The notes below the pieces were generated by a model. It worked only from the letters and a program-made list of their open reading frames with translations. It was not told the origin of the DNA and did no database searches. The translations under genes and the position numbers were made by a program. Of a DNA stretch of 64,000 bases, positions 16,035 through 23,611 are shown one piece after another; position 1 is the first letter of the stretch, and every line of letters starts with the position of its first letter. Origin of the DNA: Umezawaea endophytica. Lineage in GTDB: Bacteria; Actinomycetota; Actinomycetes; Mycobacteriales; Pseudonocardiaceae. Location: assembly GCF_025061645.1 (NCBI RefSeq), contig NZ_JANYMP010000011.1, positions 124,001 through 188,000 on the forward strand. Direction: 5' to 3'.

Positions 16035-17056
16035 TGGGACACCCACTGCTCGCGGTTCGCGCTGACCTGGTCGGCGGGCAACGTCCGCGGCGAGGTCGGC
16101 AGCGGCGCGGCCTTGGTCCACGCTTCCGGCAGCTTCACGCCTTCACGCGACGGGTACACGTACATCTGCTCGGGCACGTCGGCCTGGAACTGCTCGGAGA
16201 GCAGGAAGTCCAGCACCTTCTTGGCGTCCTCGGGGTTCTTCGCGCCGGTCAGCACACCCGCGTACTCGACCTGGCGGTAGCAGGTGCCGAGCACGGCCTT
16301 GGTGCGCGGCGTGCCGTCCTCGCCGATCTCGGCCGACGGCGACGACGCGTACGACACGACGATCGGCCGCGGCCCCTTGCCCGCGGACCCGGAGAAGTCC
16401 TGGTTGTAGGCCTCCTCCCAGCCGCTGACGACCTTCACGCCGTTGGCCTTGAGCTTGGTCCAGTACTCGGTCCAGCTCGTGGGGCCGTACTCGCCGATCG
16501 TGCCGAGCAGGAACGCGAGGCCGGGCGAGGAGGTCGCGGGGTCCTCGACGACCAGGAGGTCCTTGTACTTCGGGTCGACCAGGTCGGCGTACGACGTCGG
16601 CTCGGGCACGCCCTTCGCGGCCAGCCCGGCGATGTCGACGTTGAGGCACACGTCACCGACGTCGACCGCGTGCAGCTTGTTGCTGCCGTCGACCTGGTAG
16701 CGCTGCGCGCCCTTCGTCGCCTCGGGGCTCGCGTACTCCGCGAACACGCCCTCGGTGAGCGCGCGCGAGGCGAACGTCGAGTCCACGCCGAACGCCACGT
16801 CGCCGATCGGGTTGGACTTGGTCAGCACCAGCTTGTTGGTCAACGCGCCCGCGTCACCGCTCGCGACCTGCTTGATCGTGATGCCGGACGACGCCTTGAA
16901 GGCGTCCAGCGTCTCCTGCTTGGCGGTGAACGAGTCGTGCGTCACGAGCGTGACGACGTGGTCGCCCTCGGCGGGCGTGGAACCACCGCCACCGCTCAGG
17001 GAACACCCCGCGACCAGCGACAGGCAGGCGGCAGCGGTCAGAACTCGGCGAAGCAT
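16010..17056 (-). CDS. thiB: Thiamine-binding lipoprotein
   Basis: 348 residues with a lipoprotein signal (MLRRVLTAAACLSLVAGC). The body has VTLVTHDSFTAKQETLDAFKASSG, SGDAGALTNKLVLTKSNPIGDVAFGVDSTF and PATSSPGLAFLLGTIGEYG, the pattern of periplasmic thiamine/TPP-binding ThiB and related iron-binding proteins. The ATG at 17054-17056 lies just after the TPP riboswitch, which decides the start. First gene of the thiBPQ operon. Confidence 0.9.
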   Translation of the reverse strand: MLRRVLTAAACLSLVAGCSLSGGGGSTPAEGDHVVTLVTHDSFTAKQETLDAFKASSGITIKQVASGDAGALTNKLVLTKSNPIGDVAFGVDSTFASRALTEGVFAEYASPEATKGAQRYQVDGSNKLHAVDVGDVCLNVDIAGLAAKGVPEPTSYADLVDPKYKDLLVVEDPATSSPGLAFLLGTIGEYGPTSWTEYWTKLKANGVKVVSGWEEAYNQDFSGSAGKGPRPIVVSYASSPSAEIGEDGTPRTKAVLGTCYRQVEYAGVLTGAKNPEDAKKVLDFLLSEQFQADVPEQMYVYPSREGVKLPEAWTKAAPLPTSPRTLPADQVSANREQWVSQWRTLVVG

Positions 17057-17060
17057 CAGG

Positions 17061-17156
17061 TCTCTCCCTACACCGGCATGATCCGGATCAGGTTGGACGG
17101 TCGAAGGCTCGCGCGCCTTCCTCTCAGCCCGGCGCAGCACCGGACTCCCGTGGTAG
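17061..17156 (-). promoter_or_regulatory. TPP riboswitch (THI element) controlling thiBPQ
   Basis: Read on the minus strand, the region opens with ACGGGAGTCCGG, contains the invariant CTGAGAGGA block, a variable GC-rich stem (AAGGCGCGCGAGCCTT), then the second invariant block ACCGTCCAACCTGATCCGGA, TCATGCCGG and TAGGGAGA. These are the conserved internal loops of the thiamine pyrophosphate aptamer. It ends five bases before the thiB start codon, so TPP binding probably hides the ribosome-binding site. Confident from sequence alone. Confidence 0.95.
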
Positions 17157-17193
17157 TCGGCAGCGTACGCGACTCGGTGGGACCATCAGGGCC

Positions 17194-17487
17194 ATGGCCG
17201 AACTGATGACCGACGACCAGGTGACCGAGGCGCTGCGGAGCCTGCCCAGTTGGAGCGCGCAGGAGGACTCCCTGACGCGCATCGTGGAGCTGAAGAGCTT
17301 CACGCAGGCGATCCAGGTGGTGAACCGGGTCGCGGAGATCGCCGAGAACGACGACCACCACCCGGACATCGACATCCGCTGGCGCACGCTGACGTTCCGG
17401 GTCAGCACGCACTCCAAGGGTGGCGTCACCGCGCTGGACATCAGCCTGGCCAGTGAGATCGACGGCGTGGTCGACGCACTCGACTGA
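17194..17487 (+). CDS. Pterin-4a-carbinolamine dehydratase (PCD/DCoH)
   Basis: 97 residues. It dehydrates 4a-hydroxytetrahydropterin. The family signature is present as NDDHHPDIDIRWRTLTFRVSTHSKGGVTALD, with the His-His pair and the Thr-His ... Gly-Gly motif. Length is normal. In M. tuberculosis the homologue (Rv1159A) lies beside pimE, and here a GT87 gene lies 1.1 kb away. No aromatic hydroxylase is near, so the physiological substrate is open. Confidence 0.92.
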   Translation: MAELMTDDQVTEALRSLPSWSAQEDSLTRIVELKSFTQAIQVVNRVAEIAENDDHHPDIDIRWRTLTFRVSTHSKGGVTALDISLASEIDGVVDALD

Positions 17488-17608
17488 CCGGTCGCCGGCC
17501 GGGCAGATGGCGTTGGACCGGGACGTTCCCGCAGTTCAGCGCGTCCTTGCGTGATCAGCTCGGACCCGCTTCGATGAGATCACCGCCGCCTCCGCTCAGG
17601 AGGCACCA

Positions 17609-18646
17609 GTGCTGATGATCTTCCGGAGGACCGCGCCCGTCGTGGCGGCCCTGCTCGTGGGCGGGCTCGTCGGGTCGCCGACGGCCTCCGCCCACCCCGC
17701 GCCCACCGCCGGGTGCGGCGTCACCGACCTGATGGTCAAGGCGTCCTCGTACTGGGTCGCCACCGACACCGACCAGGCCGCGAACAACTGGTCGAACGCG
17801 CTGTTCCACGTCGGCAACCTCGCCCAGGTCCGCACGACCGGGGTCAGCAACCACAAGACGTGGCCGTGGACCGAGGCGAACCGGTGGCTGCTGCCGACAG
17901 ACCCGGCCCGGCCGTTCGCCGCCGACGCGCAGGCGTCCGGCGAGGCGTACCTGGACGTCTGGTACTTCCACCAGGAGGACCGCGTGCTCGACCCGTTGCG
18001 CGCCGAACTGGCGGCCGAGGCCGCGAGCGTCGCGCAGGGCCACACCCGGTACTGGACGACGCCGGACGCGCTGAACCTGTCGCTGCCGTCGTTCACCCGC
18101 GTCGGCGTGATGGACTCGAACCAGGCGCTGCTCGACGCGTCCGGGACGCTGTTCCGCGACGCCAGGAAGCGGCTGTTCAGCGACCTCAGCGGGCTGTGGC
18201 TGGGCAACGCCCAGGCCAACGGCTTCGCCGTCTCGGGGCTCGCGAAGGCCGTGCTCGCCCTGCCCGCCGACAGCCCGCCGCGCGCCGAGTACGCGCGGAC
18301 GCTGCGGCGCTCGGCCGAGGCGCTGCGGTGGGCGCAGCGGCCGGACGGCTTCTGGAACGCCGAACTCCTGTTCGGCGGCAAGGAGTCCAGCAGCACCGCG
18401 CTGATCACCTACGCGCTGGCGGCCGGGATCAACGCGGGCGTGCTCGACCGGGCGGCGTACCTGCCTGTCGTGCGGAAGGGCTGGGAGGCGTTGACCACGG
18501 TCGCGCTGCGGGACAGCGGCAGGCTCGGCTACGTGCAGGCCCGCGGTTCGCACCGACGGGCGGGCGCGGACGACAGCGCCGCGTTCGCCGTCGGCGCGTT
18601 CCTCACCGCTGGTCAGCAGGTAGCGGCGCTGACTCCGGGCTGCTGA
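17609..18646 (+). CDS. Secreted glycoside hydrolase, family 88/105-like
   Basis: 345 residues. The signal peptide MLMIFRRTAPVVAALLVGGL...ASA is followed by an alpha/alpha-barrel pattern with repeated Trp-rich helices: NWSNALFHVGNLAQVRTTG, TKTWPWTEANRW-type, AYLDVWYFHQED, a 'VGVMDSNQALLDASG' segment, LWLGNAQANGFAVSGLAKAVLALP, QRPDGFWNAEL and ESSSTALITYALAAGINAG. This fits unsaturated uronyl hydrolases acting on pectin-derived disaccharides, here exported. The GTG at 17609 follows AGGAGG by five bases; ATG 17615 is the alternative. It overlaps the convergent GT87 gene by 44 bp. Confidence 0.75.
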   Translation: MLMIFRRTAPVVAALLVGGLVGSPTASAHPAPTAGCGVTDLMVKASSYWVATDTDQAANNWSNALFHVGNLAQVRTTGVSNHKTWPWTEANRWLLPTDPARPFAADAQASGEAYLDVWYFHQEDRVLDPLRAELAAEAASVAQGHTRYWTTPDALNLSLPSFTRVGVMDSNQALLDASGTLFRDARKRLFSDLSGLWLGNAQANGFAVSGLAKAVLALPADSPPRAEYARTLRRSAEALRWAQRPDGFWNAELLFGGKESSSTALITYALAAGINAGVLDRAAYLPVVRKGWEALTTVALRDSGRLGYVQARGSHRRAGADDSAAFAVGAFLTAGQQVAALTPGC

Positions 18647-19841
18647 TCTCCTCCGACGTCTGCGGGTCCGGCTTCCGGGCCCGCAGGCTGACGGCGATGG
18701 CGACCAGCGTGAGCAGGCCCGCGGCCGGGTAGACCCAGCCGAGCAGCGACTCCCACCAGGGGCGCGGGATGGTCCAGATCGAGTCCTGCCAGATGAGCAG
18801 GAACGAGATCAGGAAGCTGCCGATCGCCACGACCCACACGATCGCGGTGGCGTTGACCAGCCGGTGGCGGTTCGCCGACCCGTACAGCAGCCACATCAGC
18901 GCGGGCAGCGCCCAGACCCAGTGGTGGCTCCACGAGATCGGCGACACCAGCAGCCCGAACACCTGCACCACGACGATCGCGGCCAGCGTTTCCTTGGCCC
19001 GCAACGCTTCCCGCAGCGCCCACACCATCAGGCCCACCGCGACGGCGACGGCGACCAGGTAGATCGGGCCGCTCTCCACGTCGTAGCCGACCGTCCGCGA
19101 CAGGGCTCCGCGCAGCGACTGGTTGATCGACGAGCCGACCGGGCCGACCCGCGAGGCGTCACCGAGCAGGTGGAACCAGTACTGCTCGGAGAGCTGCGGC
19201 GCGATCAGGAACCCGAAGCCCACGGTCAACGCGAACGCGACGACCGACCAGATCGCCGCGGCGAACCGCTTGGTACCGAGGAAGTACACGCCGGACACCG
19301 CGGGCGTCAGCTTGATCCCGGCGGTCAACCCCACGCCGAACCCGGCGACCCACGGCCGGGAACTCGCCATCGTGGCGAGGAGCACACCGGCCAGCAGCAG
19401 GTTGATCTGCCCGTAGTTGAGGGTCGTGCGCACCGGCTCGACCCAGATCGCCAGTGCCGTCCACAGCATCGCGCGCCGGGACAGGTGCTCGGCGTCGATC
19501 ATCCTCAACGCCGTGCGGATCAACCAGTACAGGCAGGCGAGGCACAGGATCTGCCAGAACCAGCGCGCCACGCCCCACGGGACCCACGACAGCGGCACGA
19601 ACACGAACGCCGAGAACGGCGGGTAGGTGAACGGCAGCGCGAACTTGTCCGAGAACTCGCTCAGGCGCCAGTCGTAGAGCAAACCGGTGAAGATCTCCGG
19701 CGACCCGTTCCGGTAGACCATCAGGTCGATCATGGTCATCTGCGTCTGGAACGCGACCATCGTCAACTGCCCCAGCAGGGACAACACCAGCAGCCACGGC
19801 GCGACAGCGAGCACGCGAGCTTCCACGGCGCGCGGATTCAC
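18603..19841 (-). CDS. GT87 polyprenol-phosphate-mannose-dependent mannosyltransferase (PimE-like)
   Basis: 412 residues, a GT-C integral membrane enzyme with about 11-12 helices. The extracytoplasmic catalytic acid is probably Asp39 in TMIDLMVYRNGSPEIF, the usual place in GT87/PimE. FTYPPFSAFVFVPL, NYGQINLLLAGVL, GIKLTPAVSGVYFLG and SPISWSHHWVWALPAL are family signatures. PimE adds alpha-1,2 mannose to phosphatidylinositol mannosides outside the membrane. The GTG at 19841 has GAGGAGG eight bases upstream. The nearby pterin dehydratase and the lpqW-like gene support a lipoglycan role. Confidence 0.82.
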   Translation of the reverse strand: MNPRAVEARVLAVAPWLLVLSLLGQLTMVAFQTQMTMIDLMVYRNGSPEIFTGLLYDWRLSEFSDKFALPFTYPPFSAFVFVPLSWVPWGVARWFWQILCLACLYWLIRTALRMIDAEHLSRRAMLWTALAIWVEPVRTTLNYGQINLLLAGVLLATMASSRPWVAGFGVGLTAGIKLTPAVSGVYFLGTKRFAAAIWSVVAFALTVGFGFLIAPQLSEQYWFHLLGDASRVGPVGSSINQSLRGALSRTVGYDVESGPIYLVAVAVAVGLMVWALREALRAKETLAAIVVVQVFGLLVSPISWSHHWVWALPALMWLLYGSANRHRLVNATAIVWVVAIGSFLISFLLIWQDSIWTIPRPWWESLLGWVYPAAGLLTLVAIAVSLRARKPDPQTSEEISSPESAPLPADQR

Positions 19842-19955
19842 GCGGGGCCTCCTCGGGGTTGGCGATATTTCCAGTGTGAAGTAGGTGACTCGGGGAGCAA
19901 AAACGGGGTACCCGAACGTCATGACAGGTGGGAGTCCACGACCACGGGGAGAATC

Positions 19956-20060
19956 ATGACCGCAGACATCGTGGTGGCGATCGTCGCCGCTGTCGGAATG
20001 CTGTTCACCGCCGGTGGCGTGCTGGCACTGGCCGCACGCGACCGCCACCAGCTCCACTAG
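19956..20060 (+). CDS. 34-aa single-helix membrane peptide
   Basis: ATG at 19956 preceded by GGGGAGA. The product MTADIVVAIVAAVGMLFTAG continues as GVLALAARDRHQLH: one transmembrane helix with a short charged tail. It lies between divergent transcription units (GT87 gene leftward, nothing convergent until 20197). The good ribosome site and clean helix suggest a real small protein, but there is no homologue evidence. Confidence 0.5.
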   Translation: MTADIVVAIVAAVGMLFTAGGVLALAARDRHQLH

Positions 20061-20196
20061 GCGTCCACGCGAGGGGGTTGTCCCGGTTCACGGGGCGGCC
20101 CCCTTCCTCATGCCCCGGTCCACGGCCGCAGCGGGGTGGAGCAGTTCGGCCGCATCGGCGTCGGGACGTCCCGGCACCGCCGCGATCACTCCGACT

Positions 20197-20832
20197 TCAC
20201 GCGCCCGCCAGGCGTTCTTCCCACCGCGGGGCCAACACCGACGGCTCCCCGAACTCCGCCCGCAGGTACTCGCGCCTGCTGAGCGCCACGGCGTTCTCCT
20301 GCCACCGCCGCACCACCCACTCGCCGAGCCCGCAGATCAGCCGAGCCTGCGCCACGGCCTCGGACACGTCCGACGGCACCACGACCCTCGCCCGGCGCCG
20401 GAGGTCCTCCAGGGTCGCGGGCAGCGGGTCCGGCAGCGTCACCGGCCAGCGGAGGTCACCGGACTCCAGCCGGGCCGCCTGCTTCTCAGCCACCACCGCG
20501 GCGTACCCGGCCCGCGCCTCGGCCACCTCGGTCAGCGCCTCGGACAACGTCACGGTGACGAGGTTCACGTCCGTCGCCCCGTCGGCCAACGCCCACTCCC
20601 GCACCACCGCGACGGCTTCCGCCGCGTCCCACGCCAGCAGGGCCCGGCCCTCGCAGCGCTCCAGCAACGACTCCCCCACGGGTGCCACCCACTCGCCGGT
20701 CGTCACGCCGTCGGCGCCGAGGTGCGCCACGGCGACCTCACCGCCCGCCCGGCACACCACGACGTGGCCGATCAGGGCGCGGCCGTCCGCGGCGCGGGTG
20801 GTGAGCAGTTCTTCCTGGGTGCCGGTGGTCAT
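20197..20832 (-). CDS. Unrecognised 211-aa protein coupled to a TetR regulator
   Basis: Starts ATG at 20832, overlapping the tetR stop (ATGA). The first 80 residues read like a compact alpha/beta domain (ALIGHVVVCRAGGEVAVAHLG, GRALLAWDAAEAVAVVREWALADG). The second half is helical and charged (EVAEARAGYAAVVAEKQAARLESGDLRW, LEDLRRRARVVVPSDVSEAVAQARLICGLGEWVVRRWQENA). No signal peptide, membrane segment or known motif. Translational coupling suggests it is made in fixed ratio with the repressor. Confidence 0.6.
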   Translation of the reverse strand: MTTGTQEELLTTRAADGRALIGHVVVCRAGGEVAVAHLGADGVTTGEWVAPVGESLLERCEGRALLAWDAAEAVAVVREWALADGATDVNLVTVTLSEALTEVAEARAGYAAVVAEKQAARLESGDLRWPVTLPDPLPATLEDLRRRARVVVPSDVSEAVAQARLICGLGEWVVRRWQENAVALSRREYLRAEFGEPSVLAPRWEERLAGA

Positions 20833-21635
20833 ACCTGTCCATCGCGGCGGTGATCGTTTCGTTTCGCCGCGGTCGCCGCCCACGCCTCGATCCCGTCGAG
20901 GAACCGGTCCACGCCGAAGCCGACCTCGGCGGGCAGCGCGTCCCCATCGGGCTCGTCGACGCCGGGGCGACCGGCGGCGCTCTCGGCGGCGTGGACGGTG
21001 GCCAGCGCCGGGTAGTCGTCCGGGTCGACGAGGTCGGACAGCGCCCGCACCAGTTCGGCTTCGGTGCGCGGGCGGCCGTCGTCGGTCTTGTGCGCGTTCC
21101 CCATGTCGATGCTGATCTGCGCGGTGCCGCGCACGACCGCGGTCAGGTGCAGCGCCGCGGCCCGCGCTTCGCCGGGTGCCAGGCCGACCGCCAGGAGGGG
21201 TCGCAGCAGCCGGTCGAGCCAGGCGAGCTGGTTGGGGCCGATCGGCGTGTGGTCGAGGGGGACGCGCAGCAGCCAGGGGTGGGTCTGGAAGCCCGCCCAC
21301 AGCGCGCCGACCCAGTGCCGGACCGCGTGGCGGAAGTCGGGCGCGCCGTCGATCTCGGGCGGCTTCCCGGCAGCGACGTCCGCCGCCACCTCCAGCAGCA
21401 GGTCCTTGCTCGGGATGTGGTTGTAGATCGACATCGTCGCGCAGCCGAGGTCGGCGGCGATCCGCTGCATCGACAGCGCGTCCAGGCCGTCGGCGTCCGC
21501 GATCCGGATCGCCGCGGCCGCGATCTGCTCCGCGGTCAGCCGGGGCCGCGGCCCGCGCTTGCCCCGTGACCGCCCCGCCCACAGCAGCGTGAGGCTGCGT
21601 TGCAGGTCAGGACCCTTGCTGTCACTCGTCGGCAT
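20829..21635 (-). CDS. TetR family transcriptional regulator
   Basis: 268 residues. The helix-turn-helix is LTAEQIAAAAIRIADADGLDALSMQRIAADLGCATMSIYNHIPSKDLLLE (about residues 31-80), with a TetR_C-type ligand domain (FRHAVRHWVGALWAGFQTHPWLLRVPLDHTPIGPNQLAWLDRLLRPL). It is divergent from a DUF2306 membrane protein gene; palindromic sites lie between them. The ATG at 21635 is chosen over 21722, which would run through the operator region. Confidence 0.9.
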   Translation of the reverse strand: MPTSDSKGPDLQRSLTLLWAGRSRGKRGPRPRLTAEQIAAAAIRIADADGLDALSMQRIAADLGCATMSIYNHIPSKDLLLEVAADVAAGKPPEIDGAPDFRHAVRHWVGALWAGFQTHPWLLRVPLDHTPIGPNQLAWLDRLLRPLLAVGLAPGEARAAALHLTAVVRGTAQISIDMGNAHKTDDGRPRTEAELVRALSDLVDPDDYPALATVHAAESAAGRPGVDEPDGDALPAEVGFGVDRFLDGIEAWAATAAKRNDHRRDGQV

Positions 21636-21671
21636 CCGCCATCCCGTCCTCGTCGTCGATGACCATCCTAA

Positions 21672-21713
21672 AACTACGTATGACATACGTTTAAATGCAT
21701 GGTGTACGTAGTT
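21672..21713. promoter_or_regulatory. Palindromic operator between tetR and the DUF2306 gene
   Basis: AACTACGTA (21672-21680) and TACGTAGTT (21705-21713) are an exact inverted repeat. An inner GTATG-A-CATAC palindrome lies at 21678-21688. The position covers both divergent promoters, so the TetR protein probably represses both genes. Confidence 0.6.
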
Positions 21714-21739
21714 ATCGCCCATCGCGAACGGACCCCACC

Positions 21740-22462
21740 ATGACCTCGACGACGACCGCGCCCGCTACTCCCCGACCCGCGCAAACCTGGTGGCGCCGCC
21801 CGTGGATCGGCCCGTTGATGCTGGTGGCAGCGGCCTTCCTCGCCTTCTCGGTGCCGCCGTACCTGACCTTCGACCCGGCCGCCTCCCGCCTGCCCCCACC
21901 ACCGGGCAACGACTTCTACCACCCGCTGCTCGTGGCGCACGTCCTGTTCGGCACGGTCGCGATGGTCACCGCCTGCTTCCAGATCTGGCCCGCGTTCCGC
22001 ACGCGCCACCGACGCGGCCACCGGATCACCGGCCGGGTCTACGTCTTCGCGGGCGTCCTGCCCGCCGGACTGCTCGGCCTGTACATCGGCTGGCACACCG
22101 CGGCGGGCCCGTCCGTGCGCGTCGCCAACCTCGTCGGCTCGGCGCTGTGGATCGCGGTCACGCTCATCGGCCTGCGAGCGGCCCGCCAACGCCGCTTCGG
22201 CGACCACCGCAGGTGGATGTCCCGCAGCTTCGCCCTGTCCATGTCGATCATCCTGAGCCGGGTGATCACCGTCGTGGCCACGATCGCGCTCACCCCCCAG
22301 GTGAACACCACCTTCGGCGGCAGCAACGAGCTGATGACCTACAGCGCCGCCAGCATCGGCGTCTGGCTCAGCCCGCTGCTCCTGCTGCTGCTCACGGACT
22401 GGCTGCTGGACCGCCGCAAACCCGGCGTCCGCGCACGGGCGGCCGTCGCACCGGCTCACTGA
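21740..22462 (+). CDS. DUF2306-type membrane protein
   Basis: 240 residues with about six to seven transmembrane helices. Helix 1 is WIGPLMLVAAAFLAFSVPPYLTF, then HPLLVAHVLFGTVAMVTACFQIWPAFRTRHRRGHRITGRVYVFAGVLPAGLLGLYIGWHT, VANLVGSALWIAVTLIGLRAARQRRFGDHRRWMSRSFALSMSIILSR. The 'RHRxGHRxxGRxY' and 'FGDHRRWMxRS' loops are typical of DUF2306 proteins, whose function is not established. Its expression is likely controlled by the divergent TetR regulator. Confidence 0.85.
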   Translation: MTSTTTAPATPRPAQTWWRRPWIGPLMLVAAAFLAFSVPPYLTFDPAASRLPPPPGNDFYHPLLVAHVLFGTVAMVTACFQIWPAFRTRHRRGHRITGRVYVFAGVLPAGLLGLYIGWHTAAGPSVRVANLVGSALWIAVTLIGLRAARQRRFGDHRRWMSRSFALSMSIILSRVITVVATIALTPQVNTTFGGSNELMTYSAASIGVWLSPLLLLLLTDWLLDRRKPGVRARAAVAPAH

Positions 22463-22475
22463 CCGGGAACGCCAA

Positions 22476-22504
22476 CGGCCGCCACGCGGAGTGCGTGGCG
22501 GCCG
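22476..22504. terminator. Bidirectional terminator hairpin
   Basis: CGGCCGCCACGC pairs perfectly with GCGTGGCGGCCG around GGAGT. It lies 13 bp after the DUF2306 stop and 16 bp from the convergent ychF stop, the expected place for a shared terminator. Confidence 0.75.
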
Positions 22505-22520
22505 CTGGGAGGTGCGGGGG

Positions 22521-23600
22521 TCAGACGTTGAAGCGGAACTCGACCACGTCGCCGTCGACCATCACGTAGTCCTTGCCCTCCATGCGGACCTTGCCCGCCG
22601 CCTTCGCGGCGGACTTCGAGCCGGACTCGACCAGGTCGTCGTAGGAGACGACCTCGGCCTTGATGAAGCCCCGTTCGAAGTCCGTGTGGATCACGCCCGC
22701 CGCCTGCGGGGCGGTCGCGCCCTGCGGGATGGTCCACGCCCTGGCTTCCTTCGGGCCCGCGGTGAGGTAGGTCTGGAGGCCGAGGGTGTGGAAGCCCGCG
22801 CGGGCGAGGGAGTAGAGGCCGGGCTCGTGCTGGCCGATGGATTCGAGGAGTTCGCGCGCGGACTCCTCGTCGAGTTCGAGCAGCTCCGACTCGACCTTGG
22901 CGTCGAGGAAGACCGCGTCGGCGGGAGCGACGAGTTCGCGCAGTTCCTTCATCTTCGCGTCGTCGGTGAGGATGCCCTCGTCCGCGTTGAAGACGTACAG
23001 GAACGGCTTCGTCGTGAGCAGGCTGAGTTCGCGCAGCAGGTCGTTGTCCACTTCGGACTGCGCGCTGAACATCGTGCGGCCGCTGTCGAGGATCGCCTTG
23101 GCCTTCTGGGCGGCTTCGAGGGCGGGGCGGCGGTCCTTCTGGGTCCGCGCCTCCTTCTCCAGCCTGGGGATGGCCTTCTCCAACGTCTGGAGGTCGGCGA
23201 GGATCAGCTCGGTGTTGATCGTCTCCATGTCGCTGGACGCGTCGATGCGCCCGTCGACGTGCACCACGTCGGGGTCGTCGAAGACGCGGACGACCTGGCA
23301 GATCGCGTTGGCCTCGCGGATGTTGGCGAGGAACTTGTTGCCGAGCCCCTCACCCTCCGAGGCGCCCTTCACGATGCCCGCGATGTCGACGAACGACACG
23401 ACGGCGGGCACGAGCTTCTCGGATCCGAAGATCTCGGCGAGCTTCGCCAGCCTCTCGTCGGGCAGCGGAACGACACCGACGTTGGGCTCGATGGTCGCGA
23501 ACGGGTAGTTCGCGGCGAGCACGTCGTTGCGGGTCAGCGCGTTGAACAGGGTGCTCTTGCCGACGTTGGGCAGGCCGACGATGCCGAGGGTCAAACTCAC
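22521..23600 (-). CDS. ychF: Redox-regulated ATPase YchF/EngD
   Basis: 359 residues, Obg-family P-loop ATPase associated with ribosomes. G1 is GLPNVGKST, G3 is FVDIAGIVKGAS, and the specificity loop is VFNADEG in place of NKxD, explaining ATP preference. The C-terminal TGS domain starts around HTLGLQTYLTAGPKEARAW and ends EGKDYVMVDGDVVEFRFNV. The GTG at 23600 gives VSLTLGIVGLPNVGKS, the normal family start. Same neighbour set as M. tuberculosis Rv1112. Confidence 0.97.
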   Translation of the reverse strand: MSLTLGIVGLPNVGKSTLFNALTRNDVLAANYPFATIEPNVGVVPLPDERLAKLAEIFGSEKLVPAVVSFVDIAGIVKGASEGEGLGNKFLANIREANAICQVVRVFDDPDVVHVDGRIDASSDMETINTELILADLQTLEKAIPRLEKEARTQKDRRPALEAAQKAKAILDSGRTMFSAQSEVDNDLLRELSLLTTKPFLYVFNADEGILTDDAKMKELRELVAPADAVFLDAKVESELLELDEESARELLESIGQHEPGLYSLARAGFHTLGLQTYLTAGPKEARAWTIPQGATAPQAAGVIHTDFERGFIKAEVVSYDDLVESGSKSAAKAAGKVRMEGKDYVMVDGDVVEFRFNV

Positions 23601-23611
23601 GAACGGGAAGT

